This document shows positions 17,394-25,724 of a stretch of 64,000 bases of DNA, one piece after another. Position 1 is the stretch's first letter. Each line of letters begins with the position of its first letter. Under the pieces are notes generated by a model that was not told the origin of the DNA, searched no databases, and saw only the letters and a program-made list of their open reading frames with translations. A program made the position numbers and the translations under genes. The stretch covers positions 5,146,001 to 5,210,000 of the forward strand of contig NZ_CP109430.1 in the NCBI RefSeq assembly GCF_036250735.1, read 5' to 3'. The stretch comes from Streptosporangium sp. NBC_01495 (GTDB lineage: Bacteria; Actinomycetota; Actinomycetes; Streptosporangiales; Streptosporangiaceae).

Positions 17394-17492
17394 TCGCGGG
17401 CACACCCCGGGCCGCGGCGGAGCCCCTCGTACGTCCGCACACGACCGGCCCCCGTCCTCGCCCCCGATCCGGACCGCTTTCAAGGAGATCCG

Positions 17493-18656
17493 ATGACCAG
17501 CGCACCCCGTGTCACCGCCGACCCGTTCGCCGTCACCTTTCGCGGAGTCGGCGAACCCCATCCCGCCCGCGCCGCTCTGCGCGCCGCGGGTCCCATCGTC
17601 CGGGCCGACGCCCCGGCCGGCGGCCCGGTGTGGATCGTCACCGACGACGTGCTCGCCCGGGAGGTCCTCGTCCACCCCCGTATCGTGAAGGACCCGGCCT
17701 ACGCGCCCGCGGGCTGGGACCCGCGGATCGCGGGTCTCGAGCCGGCCGCCGCCGCACAACCGTCGCTCACCACCCTCGACGGCCCGGCGCACGAACAACT
17801 GCGCCGGGCGCACGCCCCGCTCTTCACCGCCCGGCGGATGCGCGACTACTCCGAACGAATCACGGCGCTCGCCCGAGAACTGCTCACCGGGCTCGCCGAT
17901 ACCGGTGAAACGGTGGATCTGATGGCCGACTTCACCACGCGGTTCCCTCTCACCGTGGTCTGCGACGTGCTCGGCGTGCCGCTCGACCGGGTCGACCAGG
18001 CCATCGCGGCCTGCCGGGGCATGTACGGCGGCCCCGAGGAGGTGGGAAAGGCGATGGCAGCCTTCGGGGAACTGGCCGCCGCCGCGCTGAGCGACGGCCA
18101 GGACGGCCTCGCCGCCGAACTGCGCGAGCGGGTCCCCGACGAGATCACCGAGACACAGCTGCACTACCTGCTCTTCACGCTGATCTACGCCGGACAGCTC
18201 ACCACCGACCCGTCACTGGGATTCCTGCTCGCGCGCGTCTTCGCCGCCGAAGACGCCGAAGACGCCGAAGCGGAGGGGACCACGGTCGAGGAGTTCGTCC
18301 GGGAGACGCTGCGCCTGCACTCGCCGGCCCCCTTCAGCCTCTGGCGGTTCACCTCCGCCGACCTCGATCTCGCCGGGGTGCGGCTCCCCGCCCGCTCGGC
18401 CGTGCTCATCGACATCCAGGGCATCAACACCGACCCCGGCCGGTCGATCGGGCCGGACCTCTCCTTCGGCGCCGGCCCGCACTACTGCACCGGCGCCCAG
18501 CTCGCCCAACTCGAGCTGGGCGCGGTCGTGGAGGTCCTGCGGGCCGACTTTCCCGGCGCGCGCCTCGCGGTGCCCTTCGCCGACCTCCGGCAGATCGACC
18601 TCGGCGGCATACAGGGAAGCCGCCTGACCGCTCTGCCGGTGAGACTACGGGGCTGA
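17493..18656 (+). CDS. Cytochrome P450 with atypical I-helix
   Basis: A 387-residue class I bacterial P450. The haem ligand is the Cys in FGAGPHYCTG (near residue 327) and the ExxR pair lies in VRETLR (near 267). In the I-helix the usual AGxE/DTT is AGQLTT (near 229), so the acidic residue that helps deliver protons is replaced by Leu while both Thr remain. Such changes occur in P450s that use the substrate for proton delivery or carry out unusual reactions. The ATG has AAGGAGAT six bases upstream. It is cotranscribed, or nearly so, with the MFS pump. No ferredoxin gene is attached to it; the nearest is at 18716. Confidence 0.93.
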   Translation: MTSAPRVTADPFAVTFRGVGEPHPARAALRAAGPIVRADAPAGGPVWIVTDDVLAREVLVHPRIVKDPAYAPAGWDPRIAGLEPAAAAQPSLTTLDGPAHEQLRRAHAPLFTARRMRDYSERITALARELLTGLADTGETVDLMADFTTRFPLTVVCDVLGVPLDRVDQAIAACRGMYGGPEEVGKAMAAFGELAAAALSDGQDGLAAELRERVPDEITETQLHYLLFTLIYAGQLTTDPSLGFLLARVFAAEDAEDAEAEGTTVEEFVRETLRLHSPAPFSLWRFTSADLDLAGVRLPARSAVLIDIQGINTDPGRSIGPDLSFGAGPHYCTGAQLAQLELGAVVEVLRADFPGARLAVPFADLRQIDLGGIQGSRLTALPVRLRG

Positions 18657-18715
18657 CGCCCCACGGCATCCGGCACGGTGCCGGCGAACGGCCGTCCGCC
18701 GGGCGCGCCCGGCGC

Positions 18716-18916
18716 TCACGCCCGCTCGCTCAGCCCGATGGCGGCGGCGGGACAGACGGCGGCGGCCTCGCGGACCAGGGTGTGCTGGTCCGCGCCCGGC
18801 TCGGGTTCGAGCAGGACGACGACGCCGTCGTCGTCACGCTGGTCGAACACCCCCGGCGCGATCAGCACGCACTGGCCGGCACCGCAGCATTTGGCCTCGT
18901 CCACGGTGACCTTCAT
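18716..18916 (-). CDS. 3Fe-4S ferredoxin, P450 partner
   Basis: A 66-residue actinobacterial P450-associated ferredoxin. Cys10 (or Cys11), Cys16 and Cys55 (in VCPAAAI) form a three-cysteine cluster motif, as in Streptomyces Fdx proteins that carry a 3Fe-4S cluster. It is 39 bases downstream of a P450 gene in the same direction, so it is that enzyme's electron donor. No dedicated reductase gene is nearby. Confidence 0.95.
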   Translation of the reverse strand: MKVTVDEAKCCGAGQCVLIAPGVFDQRDDDGVVVLLEPEPGADQHTLVREAAAVCPAAAIGLSERA

Positions 18917-18955
18917 GCGGGTTCCTCTCCGTTGGTCGGGTGGGGCGGTGCCGGA

Positions 18956-20167
18956 TCACCAGCGGACCGGGACCGTGCGCAGGCCGCCGACGGCCAGCCC
19001 CTCCACCCGCTCCAGCTCCTCCACCGGGACGGCCAGCTCCAGGGTCGGGAGCCTGCGCAGCAGCACCTCGAGCACGACCTGCAGCTCGGTGCGGGCCAGT
19101 GCCTGGCCCAGGCAGGAGTGGGCACCCACGCCGAAGGCCAGGTGCGGGTTCGGGCTGCGGCTCAGGTCCATCTCGGCGGCGGCCTCGAAGGCGCTCTCGT
19201 CCCGGTTGGCCGCGGCCATGCTGCACACCACGGTGGTGCCGCGGGGCAGGGTCGTGCCGCTGACCTCGATCTCCTCGCGCAGGTAGCGCGGCAGGCCGAA
19301 GCCGGCGTTGGCGTCGAGCCGCAGCGTCTCCTCCACCGCCGTGCGGATCAGTGACGGGTCGGCGAGCAGCCGCTCCCACCGGCCGCGGTCGGCCAGCAGC
19401 ATGGAGACCATCTTGCCGATCATGTTGGCGGTGGTCTCGTGCCCGGCGACCAGCAGGCCCATGCCGGTGACCAGGATCTGGATGTCGGACAGCCCACCGT
19501 CCTCGGGGCCGCCGACCGCGATCAGCTCGCTCAGCAGGTCCTCGCCCCGCTCGGCACGCTTGGCCGCGAGGTGGTCGGACATGTACTGGAAGAACTCGCC
19601 CTGAGCGGCCTCGACCTCGGCCTGGCTGTAGCGGGTGAGGTTGAGCAGAGTGTCGGACCAGTACGAGAAGCGGTCGCGGTCCGCGGCCGGCACGCCGAGC
19701 ATGTCGCAGATGACGTAGACCGGGAGCGGGAAGCCCAGGGCGGCCCTGAGATCGCCGGGCTGACCGCGCTCGACCATGTCGTCGACGAGCCGCTCGGCGG
19801 TCTGGGTCATCGCCGGTCGCAGAGCGGCCATCCGCTTGGCGGTGAACCACTTGCCGACCAGGCGCCGCCAGTGCTGGTGCTCGTCACCTCCGTCGGGGAT
19901 GACCTGCGCCATCTCGCTGCTGAACACCCCGCCGCCCTCCGCAGAGAGCCGCGCCGCGTCGGGGGCGTTGAGCTGGCGGGTGAAGCGCGGGTCGGCGAGC
20001 ACCTTCCTGACGTCCTCGTAGCGGGTCAGCAGCGTCGCCTGGTCGCCGCTGGGCAGCTTCACGTGCGCCACCGGGCACTCGCCGCGCAGCTCGGCCCATT
20101 CCGCGGGCGGCTCCAGCGCCGTGTCGTTGGGGATCGGGTAGCGCAGAACCTGCTCGTTGACACTCAC
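18956..20167 (-). CDS. Cytochrome P450 (CYP105-like)
   Basis: A 403-residue P450 with canonical motifs: AGHETTANMI in the I-helix, VEETLRL (ExxR), and haem loop FGVGAHSCLG with the Cys ligand. The start MSVNEQVLRYPIPNDTALEP is typical of CYP105-type xenobiotic or secondary-metabolite hydroxylases. It forms an operon with the ferredoxin downstream and is divergent from a TetR regulator. A perfect 10-bp inverted repeat lies in the shared promoter region, consistent with substrate-induced expression. Confidence 0.95.
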   Translation of the reverse strand: MSVNEQVLRYPIPNDTALEPPAEWAELRGECPVAHVKLPSGDQATLLTRYEDVRKVLADPRFTRQLNAPDAARLSAEGGGVFSSEMAQVIPDGGDEHQHWRRLVGKWFTAKRMAALRPAMTQTAERLVDDMVERGQPGDLRAALGFPLPVYVICDMLGVPAADRDRFSYWSDTLLNLTRYSQAEVEAAQGEFFQYMSDHLAAKRAERGEDLLSELIAVGGPEDGGLSDIQILVTGMGLLVAGHETTANMIGKMVSMLLADRGRWERLLADPSLIRTAVEETLRLDANAGFGLPRYLREEIEVSGTTLPRGTTVVCSMAAANRDESAFEAAAEMDLSRSPNPHLAFGVGAHSCLGQALARTELQVVLEVLLRRLPTLELAVPVEELERVEGLAVGGLRTVPVRW

Positions 20168-20436
20168 GCGCGTCTCCTTGCGAATGGATGGTTTGGTCAG
20201 GCCGTGCCGCTTCTCACCCGCGCGCGCCCCGGCCCGCCCGGCCGGGAAGCCCGCGAGGAGTCAGGCCGGTGGCCGGCACAGCGGCGCTCGGGATGTTCTC
20301 AACCGGGGGCACGGGGCGGCGGCCAGGCTCGCGCGTATCCGCATATGACGCGGTCCTTTCCGTCGTCCTGCACCACCAAACTACCCTACACATGTCGGAA
20401 AACCTACATGTGTAGTTTGACGGTAAAGTAAAAGAC
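20168..20436. promoter_or_regulatory. Divergent P450/TetR promoter region with TetR operator
   Basis: The arms CTACACATGT (20386-20395) and ACATGTGTAG (20406-20415) are exact reverse complements around a 10-base spacer, directly upstream of the TetR GTG start at 20437. The surroundings are AT-rich relative to the genes. The remainder (20168-20380) shows no gene. Confidence 0.8.
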
Positions 20437-21072
20437 GTGGCCACGACCAAGAACAGCAACACCCCTTCCGGCGACCGGCGCGTGCGCCGTACCCACACGG
20501 CCCTGGCACGCGCGCTGATCCAGCTCGTCGAGGAGCACGACCTTTCCCGGATCACCGTGGCCGACGTCGCCGAACGCGCCGAAGTGAGCCGCTCGACCTT
20601 CTACGACCACTACCGCGACGTTCACGAGCTGGCCGAGGTCGCCTGCACCGCGATGATCGACGGATTGATCGGCTCCCTGCCCACCCCCGGTCCGGAGGCC
20701 GCGGATCCGGTGCCTGAGGCGACCCAGTCGCTGGAGGCGTTCTTCGCCAGCCTCGCCGAACACGCCGGGCTCTACCGCGCCCTGCTGGGGCCGCAGGGCA
20801 GCGCACGCGTCGTCGACCACATCCGCCGCCGCATCGCCGAGGCCGTCTACGACCGCATCCACCAGGACGCCGCCGGCGCTCTCCCCGAGCCCGCCGGCTC
20901 GCCGCCGGACACTCCGCACAACGTCCCGGCCGCGTTCGCCGCCGGGGCGCTCATCGGCGTGGCCTCCGACTGGCTTCAGCGCGGATGCCCGCGGTCCCCG
21001 GCCGAGATGGCCGCCCTGACCTGGCCGCTCTTCGGCGGGCTCTACCACCTCGACGCGGGCACGCCCACCTGA
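20437..21072 (+). CDS. TetR-family regulator of the P450-ferredoxin pair
   Basis: A 211-residue TetR protein. The N-terminal HTH reads RITVADVAERAEVSRSTFYDHY (within residues 38-61). The C-terminal ligand domain is variable, with TetR_C_7-like features. The GTG start sits 21 bases after a perfect inverted repeat, so it probably represses itself and the divergent P450. The ligand is probably the P450 substrate; this is an inference from layout. Confidence 0.92.
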   Translation: MATTKNSNTPSGDRRVRRTHTALARALIQLVEEHDLSRITVADVAERAEVSRSTFYDHYRDVHELAEVACTAMIDGLIGSLPTPGPEAADPVPEATQSLEAFFASLAEHAGLYRALLGPQGSARVVDHIRRRIAEAVYDRIHQDAAGALPEPAGSPPDTPHNVPAAFAAGALIGVASDWLQRGCPRSPAEMAALTWPLFGGLYHLDAGTPT

Positions 21073-21210
21073 GGCCGGCCACCCGAACGGCGCCCCGGCG
21101 ACCGGCCCGTGGTGCCCCCGCCGCGCGAACGCCGCCGGCCTCCCGGCCGAGGTCGGCGGATCCCGTTGAGGACACCGCGGCCGGTCAGACGATGAGCCGG
21201 ACCCTCGCCG

Positions 21211-21735
21211 TCAGCCGAGGTCGAAGAAGATCGTCTCCTCCTCGCCCTGCAGGCGGACGTCGAAGCGGTAGACGCCCTCGCGCTCCGGCGTGGCCAGCAG
21301 CGTGTGCGCGCGCTCGGGGGGCAGCGAGTCGAGGAAGGCCTCGTGGGCGAGGTAGATACGGGTGTAGAGGTGGTGCAGCAGGCCACGGGCGAACACGCAC
21401 ACGCTGATGTAGCCGTTGCCGGGCACGAGGGTGCGCAGCGTCCAGCGGCCGTCGGCGTCGGTGGGGACCCGGCCGAAGCCGGTGAAGTCGACGCCGTTCC
21501 TGCCCAGGACCGCGCCGTTCACCGGGTCGCGGCGCAGCGTGCCGGGCGCGCCGGCGAGGTCTCCGGACGGGGCGGCCTGCCAGAACTCCAGCAGCGCGTC
21601 CGGCACCGGAGCGCCCGCGCCGTCGTAGACGTACCCGTGCACGGTGATGCCGCCGGTCGCGATGTCGCCGCCACCGGGGAACGGGAGCGCGTAGCCGTAG
21701 AAGGGCCCGACGGTCTGCGAGGGGGTGGGGTTCAT
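21211..21735 (-). CDS. pcaG: Protocatechuate 3,4-dioxygenase alpha subunit
   Basis: A 174-residue intradiol dioxygenase subunit. It starts MNPTPSQTVGPFYGYALPF, the classic PcaG N-terminus (TPSQTVGPF). The beta-sandwich core has HGYVYDGAGAPVPDALLEFWQA and FTGFGRVPTD. As expected for the alpha subunit it lacks the iron-binding residue set, which the beta subunit provides. The ATG overlaps the pcaH stop (ATGA), coupling the two subunits. The enzyme opens protocatechuate to beta-carboxy-cis,cis-muconate in the beta-ketoadipate pathway. Confidence 0.96.
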   Translation of the reverse strand: MNPTPSQTVGPFYGYALPFPGGGDIATGGITVHGYVYDGAGAPVPDALLEFWQAAPSGDLAGAPGTLRRDPVNGAVLGRNGVDFTGFGRVPTDADGRWTLRTLVPGNGYISVCVFARGLLHHLYTRIYLAHEAFLDSLPPERAHTLLATPEREGVYRFDVRLQGEEETIFFDLG

Positions 21736-22502
21736 CGGCCCTCCTCCGTCCAGGTGGCGGCGGGGCCGTCCAGCACGATGTCCCACCGGTAGCCGAGGGA
21801 CCACTCGGGGACGGACAGGTCGTGCTCGTAGGCGGCGACCAGGCGCTGCCGGGCTCGTTCGTCGGTGACGGAGCTGAGGATGGGGTCGTAGGGGAACAGC
21901 GGGTCGTTCGGGAAGTACATCTGGGTGACCAGGCGCTGGGCGAAGGCGGTGCCGAAGACCGAGAAGTGGATGTGCGCGGGACGCCAGGCGTTGACGTGGT
22001 TGCGCCACGGGTAGGCACCGGGCTTGATCGTGGTGAAGGCGTAGCGGCCGTCGCCGTCGGTGAGGCAGCGGCCGACCCCGGTGAAGTTGGGGTCGAGCGG
22101 GGCCGGGTGGTCGTCGCGCTGGTGCGGGTAGCGGCCGGAGGCGTTGGCCTGCCACACCTCCACGAGCTGGCCGCGCACCGGGCGCCCGTTCCTGTCGAGG
22201 ACGCGGCCCTGCACGGTGATGCGCTCACCCAGCGGCTCGGCGAGATGCTGCCTGGTCAGGTCGGCGTCGAGCGCGGTGACGTCGGCGACACCGAAGACCG
22301 GCCCGGTGAGCTCGGCCGCGTCCGGGTCCTTGAGCGCGATCAGCGGCTGCCCGGGGTGGCGGAGCGCGGTGCTGCGGTAGGGGCCGTAGTCGCGGGACGG
22401 GTGGTGCGTCTCCGGGCCGTCGCCGGTGATCCGGAGCTCGCGGAGCTCTCGGAGCTCGGCGATCTCGCGGTCGATGTCGGCCTGCGTGGGGGGTGTTGAC
22501 AT
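21732..22502 (-). CDS. pcaH: Protocatechuate 3,4-dioxygenase beta subunit
   Basis: A 256-residue catalytic subunit. The non-haem Fe(III) ligands are visible: Tyr125 in SGRYPH, Tyr164 in TTIKPGAYPW, and His177 and His179 in WRPAHIHFS. GGAG lies five bases before the ATG. The gene follows a residual pcaF stub by 6 bases. Normal actinobacterial order is pcaIJFHGBL; here pcaB and pcaL do not follow pcaG, and the plus-strand TetR gene ends in the space. Confidence 0.97.
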   Translation of the reverse strand: MSTPPTQADIDREIAELRELRELRITGDGPETHHPSRDYGPYRSTALRHPGQPLIALKDPDAAELTGPVFGVADVTALDADLTRQHLAEPLGERITVQGRVLDRNGRPVRGQLVEVWQANASGRYPHQRDDHPAPLDPNFTGVGRCLTDGDGRYAFTTIKPGAYPWRNHVNAWRPAHIHFSVFGTAFAQRLVTQMYFPNDPLFPYDPILSSVTDERARQRLVAAYEHDLSVPEWSLGYRWDIVLDGPAATWTEEGR

Positions 22503-22508
22503 GAACTC

Positions 22509-22640
22509 CTACCTTCCGGAGGCGGCGGCCGGGCCCCGGCCGGAGCCGGACACCGCGACCTTGATGACGTGGGCGGCCGGGTCGCCGAGGTCCCGGCGGC
22601 CAAAGGGGGTGCGTACGGCGTCCGCGATGGAGACCCTCAC
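22509..22640 (-). pseudogene. pcaF: pcaF stub: thiolase reduced to its first codons
   Basis: The GTG start overlaps the pcaJ stop by four bases (GTGA), exactly where pcaF should begin. The first residues [16 protein letters not shown] match the universal thiolase N-terminus. After about 18 codons the match is lost and the frame runs a further 25 codons to a TAG just before pcaH. About 1.15 kb of beta-ketoadipyl-CoA thiolase is therefore missing by an internal deletion. The catalytic Cys and the two His motifs are gone, so the last pathway step must come from elsewhere. Confidence 0.85.
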
Positions 22641-23266
22641 ACCCTCACCTCCGCGTCCGTGCGATCGCGCAGCTCCGCCGGGCTCACCCCGGGCGCGGTC
22701 TCCACCAGCGCCAGCCCCTCCCCCGTGACGTCGAGGACGCCGAGGTCGGTGATGATCCGGTGGACGCACCCCTTCCCCGTGAGGGGCAGCGTGCACCTCT
22801 CGACGATCTTCGGCGAGCCGTCCCTGGCGGTGTGCTCCATGATCACGATAACCCTGCGGGCGCCGTGGACCAGGTCCATCGCGCCGCCCATGCCCTTGAC
22901 GAGCCTGCCGGGGACCATCCAGTTGGCCAGGTCGCCGCGGGCCGAGACCTGCATCGCGCCCAGCACCGCCACGTCGATGTGACCGCCGCGGATCATGCCG
23001 AACGACAGGGAGGAGTCGAAGAACGACGCTCCGGGGAGCACGGTCACGGTCTCCTTGCCCGCGTTGACCAGGTCGGGGTCGACCGCGTCCGGCGCGGGGT
23101 AGGGGCCGACGCCGAGGACGCCGTTCTCCGAGTGCAGGATCACGTCCACCTCCGCCGGCAGGAAGGAGGGGATGCGGGTGGGCAGGCCGATGCCGAGGTT
23201 GACGTAGTCGCCGTCGCGCAGCTCGGCCGCCGCGCGCGCGACCATCTGGTCACGACTCCAGCTCAT
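22637..23266 (-). CDS. pcaJ: 3-oxoadipate CoA-transferase subunit B
   Basis: A 209-residue class I CoA-transferase beta subunit, which transfers CoA from succinyl-CoA to 3-oxoadipate. The catalytic glutamate lies in [11 protein letters not shown] (near residue 47). [11 protein letters not shown] and [15 protein letters not shown] are typical family segments. Its start overlaps the pcaI stop (ATGA) and its stop overlaps the pcaF stub start (GTGA), an unbroken coupled operon up to the deletion. Confidence 0.95.
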   Translation of the reverse strand: MSWSRDQMVARAAAELRDGDYVNLGIGLPTRIPSFLPAEVDVILHSENGVLGVGPYPAPDAVDPDLVNAGKETVTVLPGASFFDSSLSFGMIRGGHIDVAVLGAMQVSARGDLANWMVPGRLVKGMGGAMDLVHGARRVIVIMEHTARDGSPKIVERCTLPLTGKGCVHRIITDLGVLDVTGEGLALVETAPGVSPAELRDRTDAEVRV

Positions 23267-24060
23267 GGGCTGCTCTCTCCCCGGGACGCGGGAACGGAGG
23301 TGGTACGCCGCTCGACGGCCTTGTCGGCGGCCTGCTCCGGGGTGAGCCGCACGACGCGCTGGACGAACACGCCGGGCAGGTGGATCTCGTCGGGGTCGAG
23401 CTCGGTCAGCTCCTCGACCTCGGCGATCGTGATCCTGCCGGCCATCGCGGCCAGCGGGTTGAAGTTCCTGGCGGCCTTGCCGAACACGAGGTTGCCGTAC
23501 CGGTCGCCCCTGGCCGCCCGCACCAGTGCGAAGTCGGTGACGATGCCGTGCTCCAGCACGTAGGCCCGGCCGTCGAACTCGCGCACCTCCTTGGGCGGCG
23601 AGGCGAGCACCACCGAGCCGTCCCGGCCGTGCCGCAGCGGCAGCCCGCCGTCGGCGACCGGCGTGCCGACTCCGGCCGGGGTGTAGAAGGCGGGGATGCC
23701 GCAGCCACCCGCGCGCAGCCGCTCGGCCAGGCTGCCCTGCGGGGTGAGCTCCACCTCCAGCTCCCCGCCCAGGTACTGCCGGGCGAACTCCTTGTTGTCA
23801 CCGATGTAGGAGGCCGTCACCCGGCCGATCCGCCCGGCCGCCAGCAGGACGCCCAGGCCGCCGCCGTCCACGCCGCAGTTGTTCGACACCACGCCGATCC
23901 CGCGCACACCCGTGTCGTACAGGGCCTGGATCAGCACGTTCGGGATGCCGCTCAGGCCGAACCCGCCCACCGCGAACGAGGCGCCGTCGCGCACGTCCGC
24001 CAGCGCCTCCGCGGCGGTGGCGATCACCTTGTCTCTGCGCACGACACTCCGTTCCGCCAT
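23263..24060 (-). CDS. pcaI: 3-oxoadipate CoA-transferase subunit A
   Basis: A 265-residue class I CoA-transferase alpha subunit, first gene of the pca operon. It contains [17 protein letters not shown] (CoA-binding loop) and [15 protein letters not shown], with [33 protein letters not shown]. The promoter lies in the 97-base gap to the divergent IclR gene, where a perfect palindrome sits 3 bases before this ATG. Confidence 0.95.
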   Translation of the reverse strand: MAERSVVRRDKVIATAAEALADVRDGASFAVGGFGLSGIPNVLIQALYDTGVRGIGVVSNNCGVDGGGLGVLLAAGRIGRVTASYIGDNKEFARQYLGGELEVELTPQGSLAERLRAGGCGIPAFYTPAGVGTPVADGGLPLRHGRDGSVVLASPPKEVREFDGRAYVLEHGIVTDFALVRAARGDRYGNLVFGKAARNFNPLAAMAGRITIAEVEELTELDPDEIHLPGVFVQRVVRLTPEQAADKAVERRTTSVPASRGESSP

Positions 24061-24062
24061 GC

Positions 24063-24077
24063 GTTCGCTCTGCGAAC
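24063..24077. promoter_or_regulatory. PcaR/PcaU-type operator palindrome
   Basis: GTTCGCTCTGCGAAC is a perfect 6-3-6 palindrome directly upstream of pcaI and within 81 bases of the divergent IclR start. It closely resembles the GTTCGATAATCGCAC-type sites known for IclR-family regulators of protocatechuate genes. It is the probable site of the double IclR protein. Confidence 0.75.
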
Positions 24078-24157
24078 TTTAGTTCACTATTGTGCATTCG
24101 AGTATGTGTATCGGTGACTGTCCTGTCAAAGTGCCCTCATCGACGGAGGAGAGGCCG

Positions 24158-25621
24158 ATGGAAGCGGCCGGAACCCTGGAACGCGGGCTGACCGTGCTGC
24201 GCGCGCTGGCCGCCGACCCCGGACGGCGGACCCGTGCGACGGATCTCGTCCGCGCGACCGGCCTGGCCAGATCCACGGTCGACCGGGTGCTCGGCACCCT
24301 CGTCCACCTCGGCCACCTGCGCGTGGAGGGGCGTGACGTGCTGCTCGCGCCGCGCCTGATGGAACTCGGGGAGGCGTACCTGGCCTCCGGCGGCCTGCGC
24401 GACGCGCTCGATCCCCTCGCGGAGCGGCTCGCGGAGGAGCTGGACGAGTCGGTGTCGCTCGCCGTACGCGACGGCGACGGGGTGCGCTTCATCGACCAGT
24501 TCACCCGGCGGCGCACCATGTCGATCACCTTCCGGGTCGGCGATCTGCTGCCCGCCGACCGGTGCGCGGCGGGACTGGCCCTGCTCGACCCGGCCGCGCC
24601 GTACGCGGAGGACGACCAGTTCGTCGAACCGGGCCTGGTCGCGGTGGCCGTACCCGTACGGGACGAGGGCGGGCGGGCGGTCTGCGCGGTCAGCGTCGTC
24701 AGCCACACCAGCAGGCACACCGCGGCCGGACTGCGCGACCACTGCCTGCCCAGGCTGCGCGAGACGGTGCGGGAGATGGAGGCCGCCCTGGCCGGCCGGG
24801 CAGCGCGGCCGGACCCGCCCGCGTCCGCCCCGGACCGCCGCCTCCGGGCCGCCAAGCGGGAGCCGGGCACGGGTTACCTGCAGTCCCTGGCCCGCGGGCT
24901 CGCCGTGCTGGTCGCGCTCGGCTCGACGCGCGGCGGCCTGTCCCTCGCCGACTGCGCCAGGGCCACGGGACTGCCGCGGGCCAGCGTGCGGCGGGCGGTC
25001 CAGACCCTGGTCCGGCTGGGCTACGCGTCCGCCGACGGGACCCGGTTCGCACCGCTGCCGAGGGTGCTGGAGCTGGGGTACGCCCACCTGTCGGGACGGA
25101 CGTTCGGCGAGATCGTCCAACCGCACCTGGTGGACCTGGTGGCGCGGGTCCGCGAGTCGGCGTCGGTGGCGGTGCTGTCCGGCGACGACGTGGTGTACGT
25201 GGCGCGGGTACCGACCGTGAGCATCATGAGTGTCGACATCTCCGTCGGCACCCGGCTCCCCGCCTACCCGACCTCCCTGGGGCGGGTGCTGCTGGCCGAG
25301 CTGCCCGAGGAACGGCTGGCCGCGATCGTCCCGCGGCGGCTGTCCCGGCACACCGTCACCTCGGCGGCCGAGCTGGCGACGGCCGTGCGCCAGGCCGCCG
25401 TGGACGGGTACGCCCTGGTGGACCAGGAGCTGGAGGAGGGCGTGCGGTCGATCGCCGTACCCGTCCGCGACCGGACCGGGCGGATCGCCGCGGCGGTCAA
25501 CGTCGCCACCCACGCCAGCCGTGCCACCCCCGCCGACCTGCTGCGTGACGTCCTGCCCGCGCTCACGGAGGCCGCCGCCAGGATGGAGGCCGATCTCGCG
25601 TACACCCGCGCCGCCGGATGA
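24158..25621 (+). CDS. Tandem double IclR-family regulator of the pca operon
   Basis: A 487-residue protein made of two IclR units in one chain. Unit 1 spans about 1-215 (HTH around ATDLVRATGLARSTVDRVLG; effector domain FRVGDLLPADRCAAGLALL). Unit 2 spans about 235-487 (HTH around LADCARATGLPRASVRRAVQ; effector domain VGTRLPAYPTSLGRVLLAEL). The first effector domain is short: some 40-50 residues between its ALL segment and the FVEPGLVAVAVPV strand are missing, whereas unit 2 is complete. Duplicated IclR proteins are known for aromatic catabolism in actinobacteria. ATG 24158 has GGAGGAGAG upstream; the longer frame would run into the operator. Likely effectors are protocatechuate or beta-ketoadipate. 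Confidence 0.9.
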   Translation: MEAAGTLERGLTVLRALAADPGRRTRATDLVRATGLARSTVDRVLGTLVHLGHLRVEGRDVLLAPRLMELGEAYLASGGLRDALDPLAERLAEELDESVSLAVRDGDGVRFIDQFTRRRTMSITFRVGDLLPADRCAAGLALLDPAAPYAEDDQFVEPGLVAVAVPVRDEGGRAVCAVSVVSHTSRHTAAGLRDHCLPRLRETVREMEAALAGRAARPDPPASAPDRRLRAAKREPGTGYLQSLARGLAVLVALGSTRGGLSLADCARATGLPRASVRRAVQTLVRLGYASADGTRFAPLPRVLELGYAHLSGRTFGEIVQPHLVDLVARVRESASVAVLSGDDVVYVARVPTVSIMSVDISVGTRLPAYPTSLGRVLLAELPEERLAAIVPRRLSRHTVTSAAELATAVRQAAVDGYALVDQELEEGVRSIAVPVRDRTGRIAAAVNVATHASRATPADLLRDVLPALTEAAARMEADLAYTRAAG

Positions 25622-25724
25622 CACGTACGCGTTCTCTCTCCCCCCCCCGCGTTCTCAGCCGCCGATCGGGGCACTGAGGCGTGAAGTGTGGAAGGGGGAT
25701 ATGGGAGGCGGGAGGCGGGAGGCG

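Noticed and set aside
18213-18509. Minus-strand frame within the P450 gene
   Set aside because: Shadow of a recognised P450.
17493-20167. Treating the two P450 modules as part of the NRPS cluster
   Set aside because: They are separated from argG by a remnant, a hairpin and their own regulators, so membership is only speculative.
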